Shown here in pieces: positions 53,261 through 62,646 of a DNA stretch of 64,000 nt. The translations under genes were made by a program, and so were the position numbers. Numbering within the stretch: position 1 is the first letter of the stretch; every line of letters begins with the position of its first letter. Source of the stretch: Pirellulales bacterium (GTDB lineage Bacteria > Planctomycetota > Planctomycetia > Pirellulales > JAICIG01); the NCBI GenBank assembly GCA_025927475.1, contig JAICLL010000006.1, positions 30,926 to 94,925 on the forward strand, read 5' to 3'. The notes beneath the pieces were generated by a model. The model had not been told where the DNA came from and did not search any database. It saw only the letters and a program-made list of their open reading frames with translations.

Positions 53261-56200
53261 ATTTCCTCGCCTGCTCGTTCGGCCGACGCAGCGATGAACG
53301 TCTTTTGCGGATCGGGCTTCCTGGCCCCCTTGGCCCCGATGTGGTTACTCAAGCTTTCTAAGAGCGACCGCTCTTCACTGCCGGCCTTGGCCAACTCAAT
53401 GAGCGATTGCAGCACGCGGCGGAACAGCTCGTGGCGGCGCAGGCCGTGCTCATCGAGGTATTCGTCCACCTTGTACACGTCGCCCGCCTTCCAGAGCTGC
53501 ATCAACCGGTGGATACGGTCGATCAGCGGCACAGGCCGCCCGCCGGGCGCTTCATACCCGAGCGACCGTCCGCGGCGGTGGTTCCAGGCCTTGAGCTTGA
53601 CCTTGCTGCCGCCGCGTTCAGGCTGGCTGCCGGCTTCGTCGGCCGCTTCGTCATCGCCAACGCTGGCGGCGTCTTCTTCGTCCGCGGCGGCGCTCTCGTC
53701 GCCGCCGGTCTTGATGAGCAGATCCCAGTCGCGCACCAGCTCCTGGTCCGACAGCCCGCACGCCGTGGCGTACAGGATGCAGGCGCCGATGGGAGCATCG
53801 TCGAGATTGAAGTCGTTACGGTGCAGCAGGTAGTAAGCCGTCGGTTCGTCGAGCCGGTCCGCCGCCGCCTGATCCATCACTCTCTCTCCCTCCGGCAGAG
53901 GGCCGGGGTGAGGACGCTCTGTATCGGAATCACGGCTCAACACCCGGCCCACGACGAAGTCGACCACCATCCTCCGGGCATGGTTGAGGAATTCGCTCAC
54001 CGACAGCGTCGCGTTGGGCTCATTGGCCATCTTCACGACGGGGTGCTTGCTATACGCCTCCAATGCCGGCCCCGTCGCCGCCCACACAAAGTCTGGTCCG
54101 CGAATGCCCGCGTCCCAGAAGTCGCGCAGTCGCTGGCCAATGTTCGCCCGCATCTCTTCCAGGACTTTGTTGTCCCAGCCGGGACGAGCTGTCGCCAGAC
54201 GCTTCTTACAAACAAGCCAGACCGAGGAGGCTAATGCGGCGGATGAGATCCCTCGCATTCGACTTGGCTGCTCGGTTTGAATAGGCCAACTTCCGTCAAC
54301 GACGAACCCGGAGCGGATAAGTGACGCGACCAGCGTTTGCCAAGCGTCAGGCTGCTTATTTGCGAACACGATTACGAGTCGACCATTAGATGCAAGACTC
54401 TCCGCGCATCGCTCGAAGACCCGCGTCATGCCGTCTTCATAAACCCGCTGTGACCGATCTGTGTCACCGCCATGGCGCGTCTCGTCATCGATTAGCTCGC
54501 CATCAGCCTTATCTCTGTCCCATTTTGGCCCAAGGCGCTCGCTCATGGCATCCGCAAATGCGGGGCCGATTCGCAGTGCAACTCGGCGCAGCCAAACGTA
54601 AAACCAGTCCATTAGATCTGAATACGGAATCGCATCATAATAGGGAGGGTCGGTTAGGATGACATCGGCTTCCGGTAGCGTTTCAGTTGCCGAAGCTTTA
54701 CGAATCGATGGCTGCGGCAATCCAATAGGCAGCCTGCAGAGAGTGTCCAGTCCAGTGGCGATTCGGTCCAAGCACTTGATATAGCTCCCGGCCATTACGC
54801 CAATTGCATTCCCCTCCGCAAAGTCCCATGTAGTCTGGATTGCAAAGCGTACAAGCGCGTGATTGATCGTTGGGACGTCGATCTTCCACTGGACATTGAC
54901 GTTCGCAAAATCAACGAGCCGGTCGAAGCCGCAAGCAAGGTATGCGGTGATTGCCTCATCCCAATTCGGGTCATATCCGTGCTCCCGTATCGCTCGATGA
55001 CCATCCAACGTCCTAAGTGCAATCGCGCCGAGCGATAGTCGCTGTCGATCAGTAAACAAGTTTCGCCACTCTGTCAGCCCGTAGGCATGCAACGAGAATG
55101 CTCGCGCTGCTTTGCGCCCGCCGCCGGCCGGCGTCGGCTCCAATAAGTCACCATCCGGAAGCTCGGAAAGTACCGCTGCCACTCGTTCGCTCGCAAGCGC
55201 TGCTGCTTCACACTCGGCGTCCGTGAACCGTCGGAACTCCTTGGAACGCTGGCCCTCAATCGCTACGATTACCGGCATTAGTTTCGAACGACCTGCCTGA
55301 GCCTCGACGCGAATGTCTTCCATCGTCATGATCGCGGGACAGCACACGCACTTGGCGCCAGCCTTCGTCATTGTGCCCGCACCAATGCGCTTGTCGTGCT
55401 CCCGCTTCTGTGCCGCATTACCTCCGTTAGGTGGAACATTCAACTCAACACTAAAGGCTACGGATGTCCGCTCACGATTGGGTTCCATTGTTAGCAGCAC
55501 ACGTTGCCGATTGCCGTCCTTCTTCTTGCAGATCCACAGCGTCTTGAGCAATGGAATCGTTGCCCGGCAGTTCTTGCAAGTCACCGTGCGGGCCCAGAGG
55601 TACGCGACCGTCGGCTTGGCGATCCAGCGCGGGTTCGCCTTCACCGAGAGGTGGTCTTGGCTGAACTCGGCGTTGAGCCCGTCGATGTCGGGCGTGCCGT
55701 CCTCCTTGAGCGGCACCAGCCGCATCGGCTGCCGCTCGTAGCTCTTGGCATGCACCGTCTTGTCCAGCGGCTCAAAGTCGGCGTAGACCGGATAGAACTT
55801 GGCCAGCTCGCGGCGGGCCCGGTCGAGCACCCACTGCCCCCATGCGCGCACGTGCCACGCCAGATCGGCTTCGATATTCACGTCGCGGGCCTTTTCAAAA
55901 TCGAACGACTGCTGGTCGTCCTTCAGGGCCGTGCCGAGCTTTTTCAGCAGCGCGCGGATCTCCGCCTTGCCGTGCCCTTGCGCCTTGAAGAACGCCTCCA
56001 TGAACGGCTGGTTTTTCAGGACGAAGTCGGGCAGGGGCCGCTTCTGCCCGGCCAGCTTCTGCGGATATTCGAGCGTACACTTAAGAATGAACCAAGCGAC
56101 CGGGTTGATGTCGATGGCGGTGGCCTCACACCCCAGCCGCATCGCCTCCAGGGGAATGGCGCCGCCGCCGGCGAAGGGGTCGAGCACTTTGGGCGCCCGG

Positions 56201-56583
56201 CCGCCGTAGGCTTTCTTGATCTCGTCGCGGAACCACTGGAGGGTCTCGGCGTTCTCGGTTTCGCGGCCCCAGTGCAGGATGCCCCCTTCGGTCTCCTCTT
56301 TCTCGCGCTCGACGACCTGCCCGCCCGGCATCTTCTTGCGCTCGATGCGCTTGACCACCCTACCGCCGATTTTCTCGCACAGCTCCTGCCGCTTTTCCGG
56401 TGTGCCCGGATCCGGCAGCAGCGTGGCGATCAATGCCGCGCGGCAGGCCGCCAGCGGCCTCCGCGCCGGCCAGATGTGCAGCGTCGAAATATGCCCGTGC
56501 CGCACATTCTTCTCATGCACGCTATCCAGCGACGCCTGCTTGAGCGGGAAGGCGAATTCAATGAGGCGGGGGGTGTCGGTCAT
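53257..56583 (-). CDS. DUF1156 DNA methyltransferase (amino-MTase, DPPY type)
   Basis: A 1108-aa protein. The N-terminal DUF1156 region reads EFAFPLKQASLDSVHEKNVR, then WPARRPLAACRA (residues ~10-60). The AdoMet motif is DPFAGGGAIPLEAMRLG (135-151) and the catalytic motif is TDPPYYDAIPYSDLMDWFY near residue 643. The middle carries a Cys4-type site (CKNCR ... CVCC). It is expected to methylate adenine-N6 or cytosine-N4 and mark self DNA. Around residue 890 an in-frame stretch (PHPGPLPEGERV) is encoded by a palindromic element. The central third (about 54.2-55.5 kb) looks lower in GC than both ends, suggesting a recombinant gene. The stop overlaps the 87-aa gene start. Confidence 0.9.
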   Translation of the reverse strand: MTDTPRLIEFAFPLKQASLDSVHEKNVRHGHISTLHIWPARRPLAACRAALIATLLPDPGTPEKRQELCEKIGGRVVKRIERKKMPGGQVVEREKEETEGGILHWGRETENAETLQWFRDEIKKAYGGRAPKVLDPFAGGGAIPLEAMRLGCEATAIDINPVAWFILKCTLEYPQKLAGQKRPLPDFVLKNQPFMEAFFKAQGHGKAEIRALLKKLGTALKDDQQSFDFEKARDVNIEADLAWHVRAWGQWVLDRARRELAKFYPVYADFEPLDKTVHAKSYERQPMRLVPLKEDGTPDIDGLNAEFSQDHLSVKANPRWIAKPTVAYLWARTVTCKNCRATIPLLKTLWICKKKDGNRQRVLLTMEPNRERTSVAFSVELNVPPNGGNAAQKREHDKRIGAGTMTKAGAKCVCCPAIMTMEDIRVEAQAGRSKLMPVIVAIEGQRSKEFRRFTDAECEAAALASERVAAVLSELPDGDLLEPTPAGGGRKAARAFSLHAYGLTEWRNLFTDRQRLSLGAIALRTLDGHRAIREHGYDPNWDEAITAYLACGFDRLVDFANVNVQWKIDVPTINHALVRFAIQTTWDFAEGNAIGVMAGSYIKCLDRIATGLDTLCRLPIGLPQPSIRKASATETLPEADVILTDPPYYDAIPYSDLMDWFYVWLRRVALRIGPAFADAMSERLGPKWDRDKADGELIDDETRHGGDTDRSQRVYEDGMTRVFERCAESLASNGRLVIVFANKQPDAWQTLVASLIRSGFVVDGSWPIQTEQPSRMRGISSAALASSVWLVCKKRLATARPGWDNKVLEEMRANIGQRLRDFWDAGIRGPDFVWAATGPALEAYSKHPVVKMANEPNATLSVSEFLNHARRMVVDFVVGRVLSRDSDTERPHPGPLPEGERVMDQAAADRLDEPTAYYLLHRNDFNLDDAPIGACILYATACGLSDQELVRDWDLLIKTGGDESAAADEEDAASVGDDEAADEAGSQPERGGSKVKLKAWNHRRGRSLGYEAPGGRPVPLIDRIHRLMQLWKAGDVYKVDEYLDEHGLRRHELFRRVLQSLIELAKAGSEERSLLESLSNHIGAKGARKPDPQKTFIAASAERAGEEM
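53878..53914. repeat. palindromic CCCTCACCC...GGGAGAGGG-type element inside the methyltransferase
   Basis: CTCTCCCTCCGGCAGAGG plus GGCCGGGGTGAGG, inverted relative to the copies at 62.3-62.7 kb. It keeps the reading frame and adds about 12 residues rich in Pro and Gly. Confidence 0.75.
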
Positions 56584-56941
56584 AACTTATAAGTACTACG
56601 TTCCTTAGGACGGATGTTCGACGTCGGCAGATTAGACGAAATCCTTGATATACGGATGGTTGGGAGCTAAGCTCGCATACGGAGCCGGAGAATTGGCGAA
56701 CCGGTACCGCCCGTAGCCTGTCTTGACTAGAAATCTGATTTCTGGCAAAGAACTTGCATGTGGTGCGCAGTCGAGGAGCAAGTCATGAATCGAGAGCATC
56801 CGGCGGTCAACAACGCGAACGCCTGGTCTGGTTGTCCACCGACGCCCGCGCAGCAGGAGTTCGGTTATGTGCCTCAGCCTTCGGGGCTGCCGGCGTGGCG
56901 CCATGAATTTCCTCACCGTTCATCCTCGGTATTGCCAGAGC
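56584..56941. other. gap inside the operon, 358 bp
   Basis: The only long gap between operon genes. A minus-strand frame at 56632-56916 (94 codons) is Arg-rich at its start and looks non-coding. A plus-strand frame from 56785 with GAGGAG before its ATG runs antisense into the protease 3' end. I accept neither. It could hold a second promoter for the methyltransferase part of the operon, or decayed sequence. Confidence 0.4.
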
Positions 56942-58057
56942 TTAGTGAGCCGGCGGTTGTGCCGGCGCCTGGGTACGCGTCCACCCCAGTGCCACCGTCT
57001 CGTCCCGCCGCTGATCCGGTTGACCGACCTGCGCAATCAGCGTGAATCGTTTCGTCACGACTTGGATGCTGGACAGCGTCCTGCTTTCCACAATCGTCAG
57101 CGGCAGGGTTGAGGTCTGCGTGGCGAGTTGCGGCTGCGGTGGTTGTGCCGCTGCTGGAAGCGTCCACGGTTGGAGTTGGCTCGCAAGTTCGACCCAAGGC
57201 TGGAACGGCTCGCGATTCTGGAATTGATTCTCGTAATCGGCGTAAAGGCGCCAGATGGCGTCTTCGAGATTGGCGGGAACGTCCTGCGCGATCTTAAGCT
57301 TTAGCTCGCGCTCCGCCTCAGCGCGATTGATGGGATGTCCGTGGAAGTACAGCCGTGAAGCGAGGCTCTCGACGATGTCTTCAATGTCTCGCTCTGAAAC
57401 ATTGTCCATGTGGGTATTGAGCAACTTGCGCGCGATCATCCGCGATTGCGAGATAAATCGTTCGACATTGCCAAGGGCCAGTGGATGCACCTTTGTGGCC
57501 AATATGGCAAGCATCTGGACCAACTCGTCTTCATGCGTGATACCGACTGTCTCTTTGACAAAGTTGACGTAGGCTTTCACGTCCTCGACGCTAATCCCGA
57601 CAAGGCGTCCAGGCGGATCCTGCGGATTAAATTCATTCGTGACGGTCGGATCAATTGGGCCAAGCACGCCGAACGGGTGCATGACGATCTCATTGGCGCC
57701 CAGCGCCAGGATCGTCGCCGCACTATAGGCATGGTAGGGAACAAGCACGCAGAACGATTTGGCGAACTGCCGAAAAACAGGAACTAACCGCCAGGGGATA
57801 ACGCCGTCGCCACCATTGCTGCAAATGAGCAGATCGAGCTTTTCGACCGGTGGATTCTCGATTGCGAGGAGGTGATCGAAAATCTCCCGAACCGCATCCT
57901 CGGTCATTTGGCCCGGAACGCCCGGTCGAAGGCTTGTGAGGTAGCAAATTACGCGCGAGCCGCGGCATTCTTCGATTTCGTGGATAATCTCGAGTCGTTC
58001 GTTGTAGGGCACTTTGTCCTCTCCGATCAGGTCATGCTCGCGGGCCGTACTCGGCAC
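56942..58057 (-). CDS. Clp-fold serine protease, SDH (SDH_sah) family
   Basis: A 371-aa protein starting 3 nt after the helicase stop. The core matches the SDH group of Clp/SppA-fold serine proteases: LDLLICSNGGDGVIPW, then PYHAYSAATILALGANEIVM with the likely nucleophile Ser112, and HPFGVLGPIDPTVT with candidate His127 and Asp136. There is no signal peptide, and I see no membrane segment, so it is probably soluble in the cytoplasm. The last ~90 residues are a Pro/Gln-rich tail. In a defence operon, a protease could be a regulator or effector (inference). GC content looks lower than in the helicase gene. Confidence 0.8.
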   Translation of the reverse strand: MPSTAREHDLIGEDKVPYNERLEIIHEIEECRGSRVICYLTSLRPGVPGQMTEDAVREIFDHLLAIENPPVEKLDLLICSNGGDGVIPWRLVPVFRQFAKSFCVLVPYHAYSAATILALGANEIVMHPFGVLGPIDPTVTNEFNPQDPPGRLVGISVEDVKAYVNFVKETVGITHEDELVQMLAILATKVHPLALGNVERFISQSRMIARKLLNTHMDNVSERDIEDIVESLASRLYFHGHPINRAEAERELKLKIAQDVPANLEDAIWRLYADYENQFQNREPFQPWVELASQLQPWTLPAAAQPPQPQLATQTSTLPLTIVESRTLSSIQVVTKRFTLIAQVGQPDQRRDETVALGWTRTQAPAQPPAH

Positions 58058-58060
58058 AGG

Positions 58061-61000
58061 TCATACTGCTACGTTCTCACCGTTTGCCGCGGCGCTTAGC
58101 ACGTCGCGCGGCGCGATTAGAATGCTTCCTTTCGCCTTGGCCAACAAGCTGGCGAAGGGATCCTGCACGCGCACCAGGCGCGGGCTGGGCGTGGCGCAAT
58201 CGAAGACGACATACAGCCAATACTTGTCGCGCAAGTTGCAAGCCCGGCCCCACTCGTTGTCGCTGACCTCGACGGGCGCGACGCCGGCGCGGCCCTTGAC
58301 TTCGATGCTGCGCCGCTCGGCGGCACGGATCGATAAAAGATCGAACCCCGGATGCTCGCCCAAGCCAGCGGCCAACGCCAGGGCCGGCGTATGAACGTCC
58401 TGGACGATCGCACCGGCTGATTCCTCGTAGGCCCAAGCCAGGGCCATGGCCACCTCGTCGGTTTTCTTCTGCAATTCCCTTTCGTCCACTGGATCGGTGG
58501 ACGGCACGACCAAGGCGTGGGCGACGAAGTCGACCTTCGACGGGCGGATAAGGTCCGGCTCGCGGCGCAACACCGTGAGCGATTCCTGCTTCCGCCGCGC
58601 GAGCAGTTTTTGCTGCTGCTTAACGCGATCCAACTCGCGCTGGGCCGTCGCGTTGCCGGCGCGGGCTTTTTCCGATTGTTTTGCACGCGCCGCCGCCAGC
58701 TCGGCCGCCTGATAGTCGAAGCCGCGTTCGATGAAGCTCTCTCGCTGGGCGAGCGTGGCGGTTAAGGCCTTCCGCCGCTCTAGCGCCCGCTCGCGCGCGA
58801 CGCGCTCCACCAGGTATGCCCGTGCCTCGTCGGTCAGATCCTTCGCCATAACCGCCAGCCGCTGTGCCGAAGCCGGCAATCCGCGACCGGCCCGCAGCAA
58901 CAGCAGGTGTTCCACCGGCGCAACGACGACGTCGGCCCCTTCGTATTGCTTAATGCCGACTAGCCGGCATTCCAGAATCTCTTCTTGAGCCAGATCCTCC
59001 AGCTCACGGTCGGCGTCGCGGACCACCGACACGATGGCGACATGGAACAGGTACGGCCGCTCGGCGGCGGGATCGACAAAAATCGCTCCGCGCAGTCCCT
59101 CGCTGCCGAGCCGCTCGTGGACGAGTTGGCGAAAGGCCTCGAAGACCGGCTCGCCCGGATGAATCCAGATGCCATTCATGCCCGGTTTCGGCCGAAGGAA
59201 CGTCAGGCAGTTGCGTGCCGCCTCTGGGTAGCTCTCGATGGTTTGCAGCAACGAGTCGGCCGCGGTGCGCTTCATCGGCTTTAGCGAGAAGCACTGACCG
59301 GCATCGCCGTCGATCTCCAGGTCGAGCAGGGGCGCCGCCGACTCGATGTATTGCCGCACATAGCCCGGCAACAGCCGCCGATACAGCTCTCGCTCCGCAT
59401 CGTCGCGCAGGCGGGGAAGTTCTTGGGCCACGTCGCCGCCGGTGCCGTAGAGCGAGCGCTCGCGGGCCTCAATGGCCTCGACTTGCTCCTTGGTAAGAAC
59501 ATGGTCGAGCTCTCGGATCGCGCCGTCTGGCTCGCCGTCGGCGACGGCCATCTCCATGTACTGCGTGATCGAGACACCCGCAAACACGCGGCCGATCACA
59601 TCAAACACCTTGTCGGACTTGAGCTCTTCGCGAATCCGCTCCAGCTTGTCCAGCAGCGTTTTCAGCACTCGGCCTTCGCGGGTGCCGGGGGCGATCAAGT
59701 TCAGGATGATCACCGGGTCGTGTTTCTGGCCGTAACGGTGGATGCGGCCCATCCGCTGCTCCAGCCGGGCGGGATTCCAAGGAATGTCGTAGTTGATCAT
59801 GATCCAGCAAAACTGGAGGTTGATCCCTTCGCCCGCGGCGTCGGTGCAGACCAGCAGCCGTGCGCCGCCAGCATCGACCGGCTGGCGGAAGCGTTCGACC
59901 TGCTGGTCGCGTTCGGTGTAGTGCATGCCGCCGTGGATTTGCGCGACCTGGCCGGTGTAGCCCATGCCTTCGAACCGCTGCACGAGAAAAGTGAGCGTAT
60001 CGCGATGCTCGGTAAAAACGATGAGCTTTTCGTGCTCGTAAGCGGGGGCGCGGAGCACTTCCTGAAGGCGTTCGAACTTCGACTCGGTTCCCTTGGCGTC
60101 GACTTGCTTGGCGAGATCGCGAAGCCGACGAACCTGTTCGCGCTCGGCCTGAAGATCGGCCAGCGATGTGGCAATAACGCCTTGCAGAATGCGGTCTTCG
60201 GCCAGTTCGTTTTCTTCGACGTTTCCTTCCGGCGATTCTTCGTCGGCCGACTTTTCGTCGAACACGTCTTCCTCGCGCATGCGGCGCTGCATAATGACGA
60301 GTTGTTCTTCGGTGATGCGGCCCGAGGTGATTTCGTCGATTAGTCCACTGAGCTTTGCGATGCGCCGCTCGAAGGAGCGCCAGAGCGCCAGCGTCGAGCT
60401 GGCCAGGCGGCGTTGAAAGACGCTCATCGCCAATCGCGCGGCCGTGCGGTTGAGCATCTTGGCTTTGTTGTACACGTAGCGCAAGTATTCGGTCGTCTCG
60501 TCGTAGAGCGTTTGCTCGCTGACCGGTCCCTGCGACAGGTCGTAACCAAGCGTGTCGGAGACTCGGCGCGGATAGAGCGGCTTGCCGTCCAGGCGGACCA
60601 TCTCTTCCTTCGTCCGGCGGATGAAGTGCTGGCCACGCCGCTGGGGCGGATAATCGGAAAAAGCTTCGGGGGTGGAAAGCACCTCGGGTTCCAGCAATCG
60701 CCAGAGCGCGTAGTACGGATAATCCTTACCCATGTGCGGTGTGGCGGTTAGCAGCAGCAAATGATGGGCGGCCCAGGGCAGACGCCATTCCGCTTCACGC
60801 ACCTTGACGCCCGCCAACGCCTCGGCCACCAGGTAGCGACCGGTCTTGCGCACGTACAGGTCGGCGTCCTGATTTGCGGACAGTTTGTGGGCCTCGTCGA
60901 AGACCGCGAGATCGTAGGGAACAACGTCGGCCTCTTTCAGCCGTGCAAACATGCGCGGGCTCGCCAGCGTGTCAATGCTGATGATCACGCGCTGGCTATC

Positions 61001-61615
61001 CTCGCCAACAAAGGGATTTCCGCTGCGGGCCTCGCTGCCACTGACCACGCGGAAGCGAAGCTGAAAGAGGTTTTCCATTTCGCGCTGCCAGTTGCCCACC
61101 AGGCCGGCGGGTGCGATCACGATGATCCGCTTCAACAGGCGCCGCGCGAGCATTTCGCGGACATAGAGACCGGTCATGATCGTCTTACCGGCGCCGGCGT
61201 CGTCAGCGAGCAGAAACCGCAGCCGCTCTTGCCGTAACATGTGGTCGTAGACGGCCAACCGCTGGTGCGGAAGTGGATCGATCTGCGAGATTTCGGTGGC
61301 GAAGGTCGGGTTGGCCAGATGGCCGAACGACAACCGCTCGCCGGCGACTAGCGCCCGCACGGCCTCGGGCTTGGCAATGAAGTGAAGCGCCGGCGGCGCC
61401 TCGGGCGCTTCGACCTTTTCTTCCTCTCCATCGCCGACAGCAAGGCGTTCGATCCGCGTCCACGCAAGCTGCGACGGGCGCGCCTGCTGATTCTCCCAGC
61501 GATTGACCGTCGGCAGCGAGACGCCGAGCGTCTCGGCGAGCTGAGCCTGGGTTAGTGCCAGCCGCCCGCGGAGTTCTCGGATGCGAACGTGGTAATTGTG
61601 GGGGAGGTGGTCCAT
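58061..61615 (-). CDS. SNF2-type helicase with N-terminal HTH and C-terminal DUF3883
   Basis: A 1184-aa protein from ATG 61615 (MDHLPHNYHVRIREL); a GTG at 61648 is possible. Residues 12-59 are an XRE-type HTH (LALTQAQLAETLGVSLPTVNRWE). Helicase lobe 1 has Walker A ADDAGAGKT (138-146), DEAH (240-243) and LTATPH; lobe 2 has VFTEHRDTL, CTDAAGEGINLQF and QRMGRIHRYGQ. A charged coiled-coil region near residues 930-1030 follows. The C-terminus carries a DUF3883-like block, SIEVKGRAG, with the acidic-lysine pattern of restriction-like folds. It is the first gene of the operon and probably a DNA translocase. The fused HTH may bind its own promoter (inference). Confidence 0.9.
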   Translation of the reverse strand: MDHLPHNYHVRIRELRGRLALTQAQLAETLGVSLPTVNRWENQQARPSQLAWTRIERLAVGDGEEEKVEAPEAPPALHFIAKPEAVRALVAGERLSFGHLANPTFATEISQIDPLPHQRLAVYDHMLRQERLRFLLADDAGAGKTIMTGLYVREMLARRLLKRIIVIAPAGLVGNWQREMENLFQLRFRVVSGSEARSGNPFVGEDSQRVIISIDTLASPRMFARLKEADVVPYDLAVFDEAHKLSANQDADLYVRKTGRYLVAEALAGVKVREAEWRLPWAAHHLLLLTATPHMGKDYPYYALWRLLEPEVLSTPEAFSDYPPQRRGQHFIRRTKEEMVRLDGKPLYPRRVSDTLGYDLSQGPVSEQTLYDETTEYLRYVYNKAKMLNRTAARLAMSVFQRRLASSTLALWRSFERRIAKLSGLIDEITSGRITEEQLVIMQRRMREEDVFDEKSADEESPEGNVEENELAEDRILQGVIATSLADLQAEREQVRRLRDLAKQVDAKGTESKFERLQEVLRAPAYEHEKLIVFTEHRDTLTFLVQRFEGMGYTGQVAQIHGGMHYTERDQQVERFRQPVDAGGARLLVCTDAAGEGINLQFCWIMINYDIPWNPARLEQRMGRIHRYGQKHDPVIILNLIAPGTREGRVLKTLLDKLERIREELKSDKVFDVIGRVFAGVSITQYMEMAVADGEPDGAIRELDHVLTKEQVEAIEARERSLYGTGGDVAQELPRLRDDAERELYRRLLPGYVRQYIESAAPLLDLEIDGDAGQCFSLKPMKRTAADSLLQTIESYPEAARNCLTFLRPKPGMNGIWIHPGEPVFEAFRQLVHERLGSEGLRGAIFVDPAAERPYLFHVAIVSVVRDADRELEDLAQEEILECRLVGIKQYEGADVVVAPVEHLLLLRAGRGLPASAQRLAVMAKDLTDEARAYLVERVARERALERRKALTATLAQRESFIERGFDYQAAELAAARAKQSEKARAGNATAQRELDRVKQQQKLLARRKQESLTVLRREPDLIRPSKVDFVAHALVVPSTDPVDERELQKKTDEVAMALAWAYEESAGAIVQDVHTPALALAAGLGEHPGFDLLSIRAAERRSIEVKGRAGVAPVEVSDNEWGRACNLRDKYWLYVVFDCATPSPRLVRVQDPFASLLAKAKGSILIAPRDVLSAAANGENVAV

Positions 61616-61769
61616 CTCGAAGCCTTGCCGCGCGGCGCTTGCCGCCACGGCTAGCAGGAACCGAACCCGAGCGCGGAAACTAGGAAATTACATCCATTCC
61701 ATTGACGTTGCCCCCAAATTCACGAAGCTCGTGAGCCGCAGGTGCCACCGACTCTTCGTTGAATCAAAC

Positions 61770-61797
61770 AGTATATCAGATGATCTATTGAAGTCAA
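61770..61797 (-). promoter_or_regulatory. candidate sigma70-type promoter of the DUF499 operon
   Basis: On the minus strand: TTGACT (61797-61792), 16-bp spacer, TATACT (61775-61770), in a locally AT-rich patch. The predicted transcript start is about 150 nt before the helicase ATG. It is the best-matching promoter-like sequence I noticed upstream of the operon. Confidence 0.45.
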
Positions 61798-62303
61798 CCA
61801 ACTCACGCGATCAAGTTTAATCGAGAAAGTAGATGCCTTATTAGGTCTGCGTCTAGCTGCCAATCATCGTTCGGCCGGGACAAGCCCGGGCGGTGACGCC
61901 GATCGAATCCGCAGTTTCTCTCAATAGCATATAAGGCATTTCCGCGCCCCCCGACCGCCGAGCCAAGGGGCGTTCTTGCAGAGCGCCATGCCGTCGCGCG
62001 GATCGTCGTTTCGCGAGTCGACGATTGCGCCGGCGCTGATCGTGGTCAGTCGCAGACCGGTTAAGGCACACGTGTAGTGGTAGGCCGCCACGACCTCGAT
62101 CCGAAAGCGAACATTACGCCCCTTGCGGCGGGGATCGCCCTCGGCCACATGGCTGGCGTCGGCGGCGATCTGGTCATCGCTCGGCGTCGGGATGCCCAGC
62201 AATTCATAGAGGGCCAGCCGTTCGGCCGGCGCGAAGTACTTGGCGATCAAAATCCGCCGCGCCTGTTCACGAAACGCGGGGTCGGCGGCCGCCGCGACAC
62301 TCC

Positions 62304-62341
62304 CCTCACCCTCACCCTAACCCTCTCCCAAAGGGAGAGGG
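62304..62341 (+). repeat. palindromic element, copy in HNH pseudogene (1)
   Basis: CTCACCCTCACCCTAACC followed by CTCTCCC-AAA-GGGAGAGGG. It separates the second-last and last pieces of the HNH gene. Confidence 0.85.
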
Positions 62342-62541
62342 AATATCGGCGTTCAAACGAGCGAGACGGGCCAGCTTGTGGTCGGTCGTCGGCTCGCCGT
62401 GAGCGTCGAGCGGCGTCCAGACGCCTTCGGTCTTCAATTTCGTGAACGGAAACCGCACGTCGGGCAAAGGCAGGGGTCGGGGTTCAGGGGTCGGAGGTCA
62501 GGGCAGCAGAATGGACTAGGGGCTGGAGCGGGGACGAAGAG

Positions 62542-62574
62542 CCCTCACCCTGGCCCTCTCCCAGTGGGAGAGGG
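62542..62574 (+). repeat. palindromic element, copy in HNH pseudogene (2)
   Basis: CCCTCACCCTGG followed by CCCTCTCCC-AGT-GGGAGAGGG. It lies between the second and third HNH pieces. Confidence 0.85.
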
Positions 62575-62646
62575 AACCGAGCACGCTCTCTTGGGCCAGG
62601 TCGAGCACCACCAGCAACAAGAGCGGCTTGTGCGGCAGCGTCGCCG

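Noticed and set aside
56632..57045. Small genes in the operon gap (minus 56632-56916, plus 56785-57045)
   Set aside because: They overlap each other, one runs antisense into the protease gene, and neither has a recognisable family. Kept as uncertain gap.
47768..61615. Canonical DISARM or BREX system
   Set aside because: No DUF1998 (DrmB), PLD (DrmC), PglZ or BrxC-like gene is present; gene content fits a DUF499/DUF1156 system instead.
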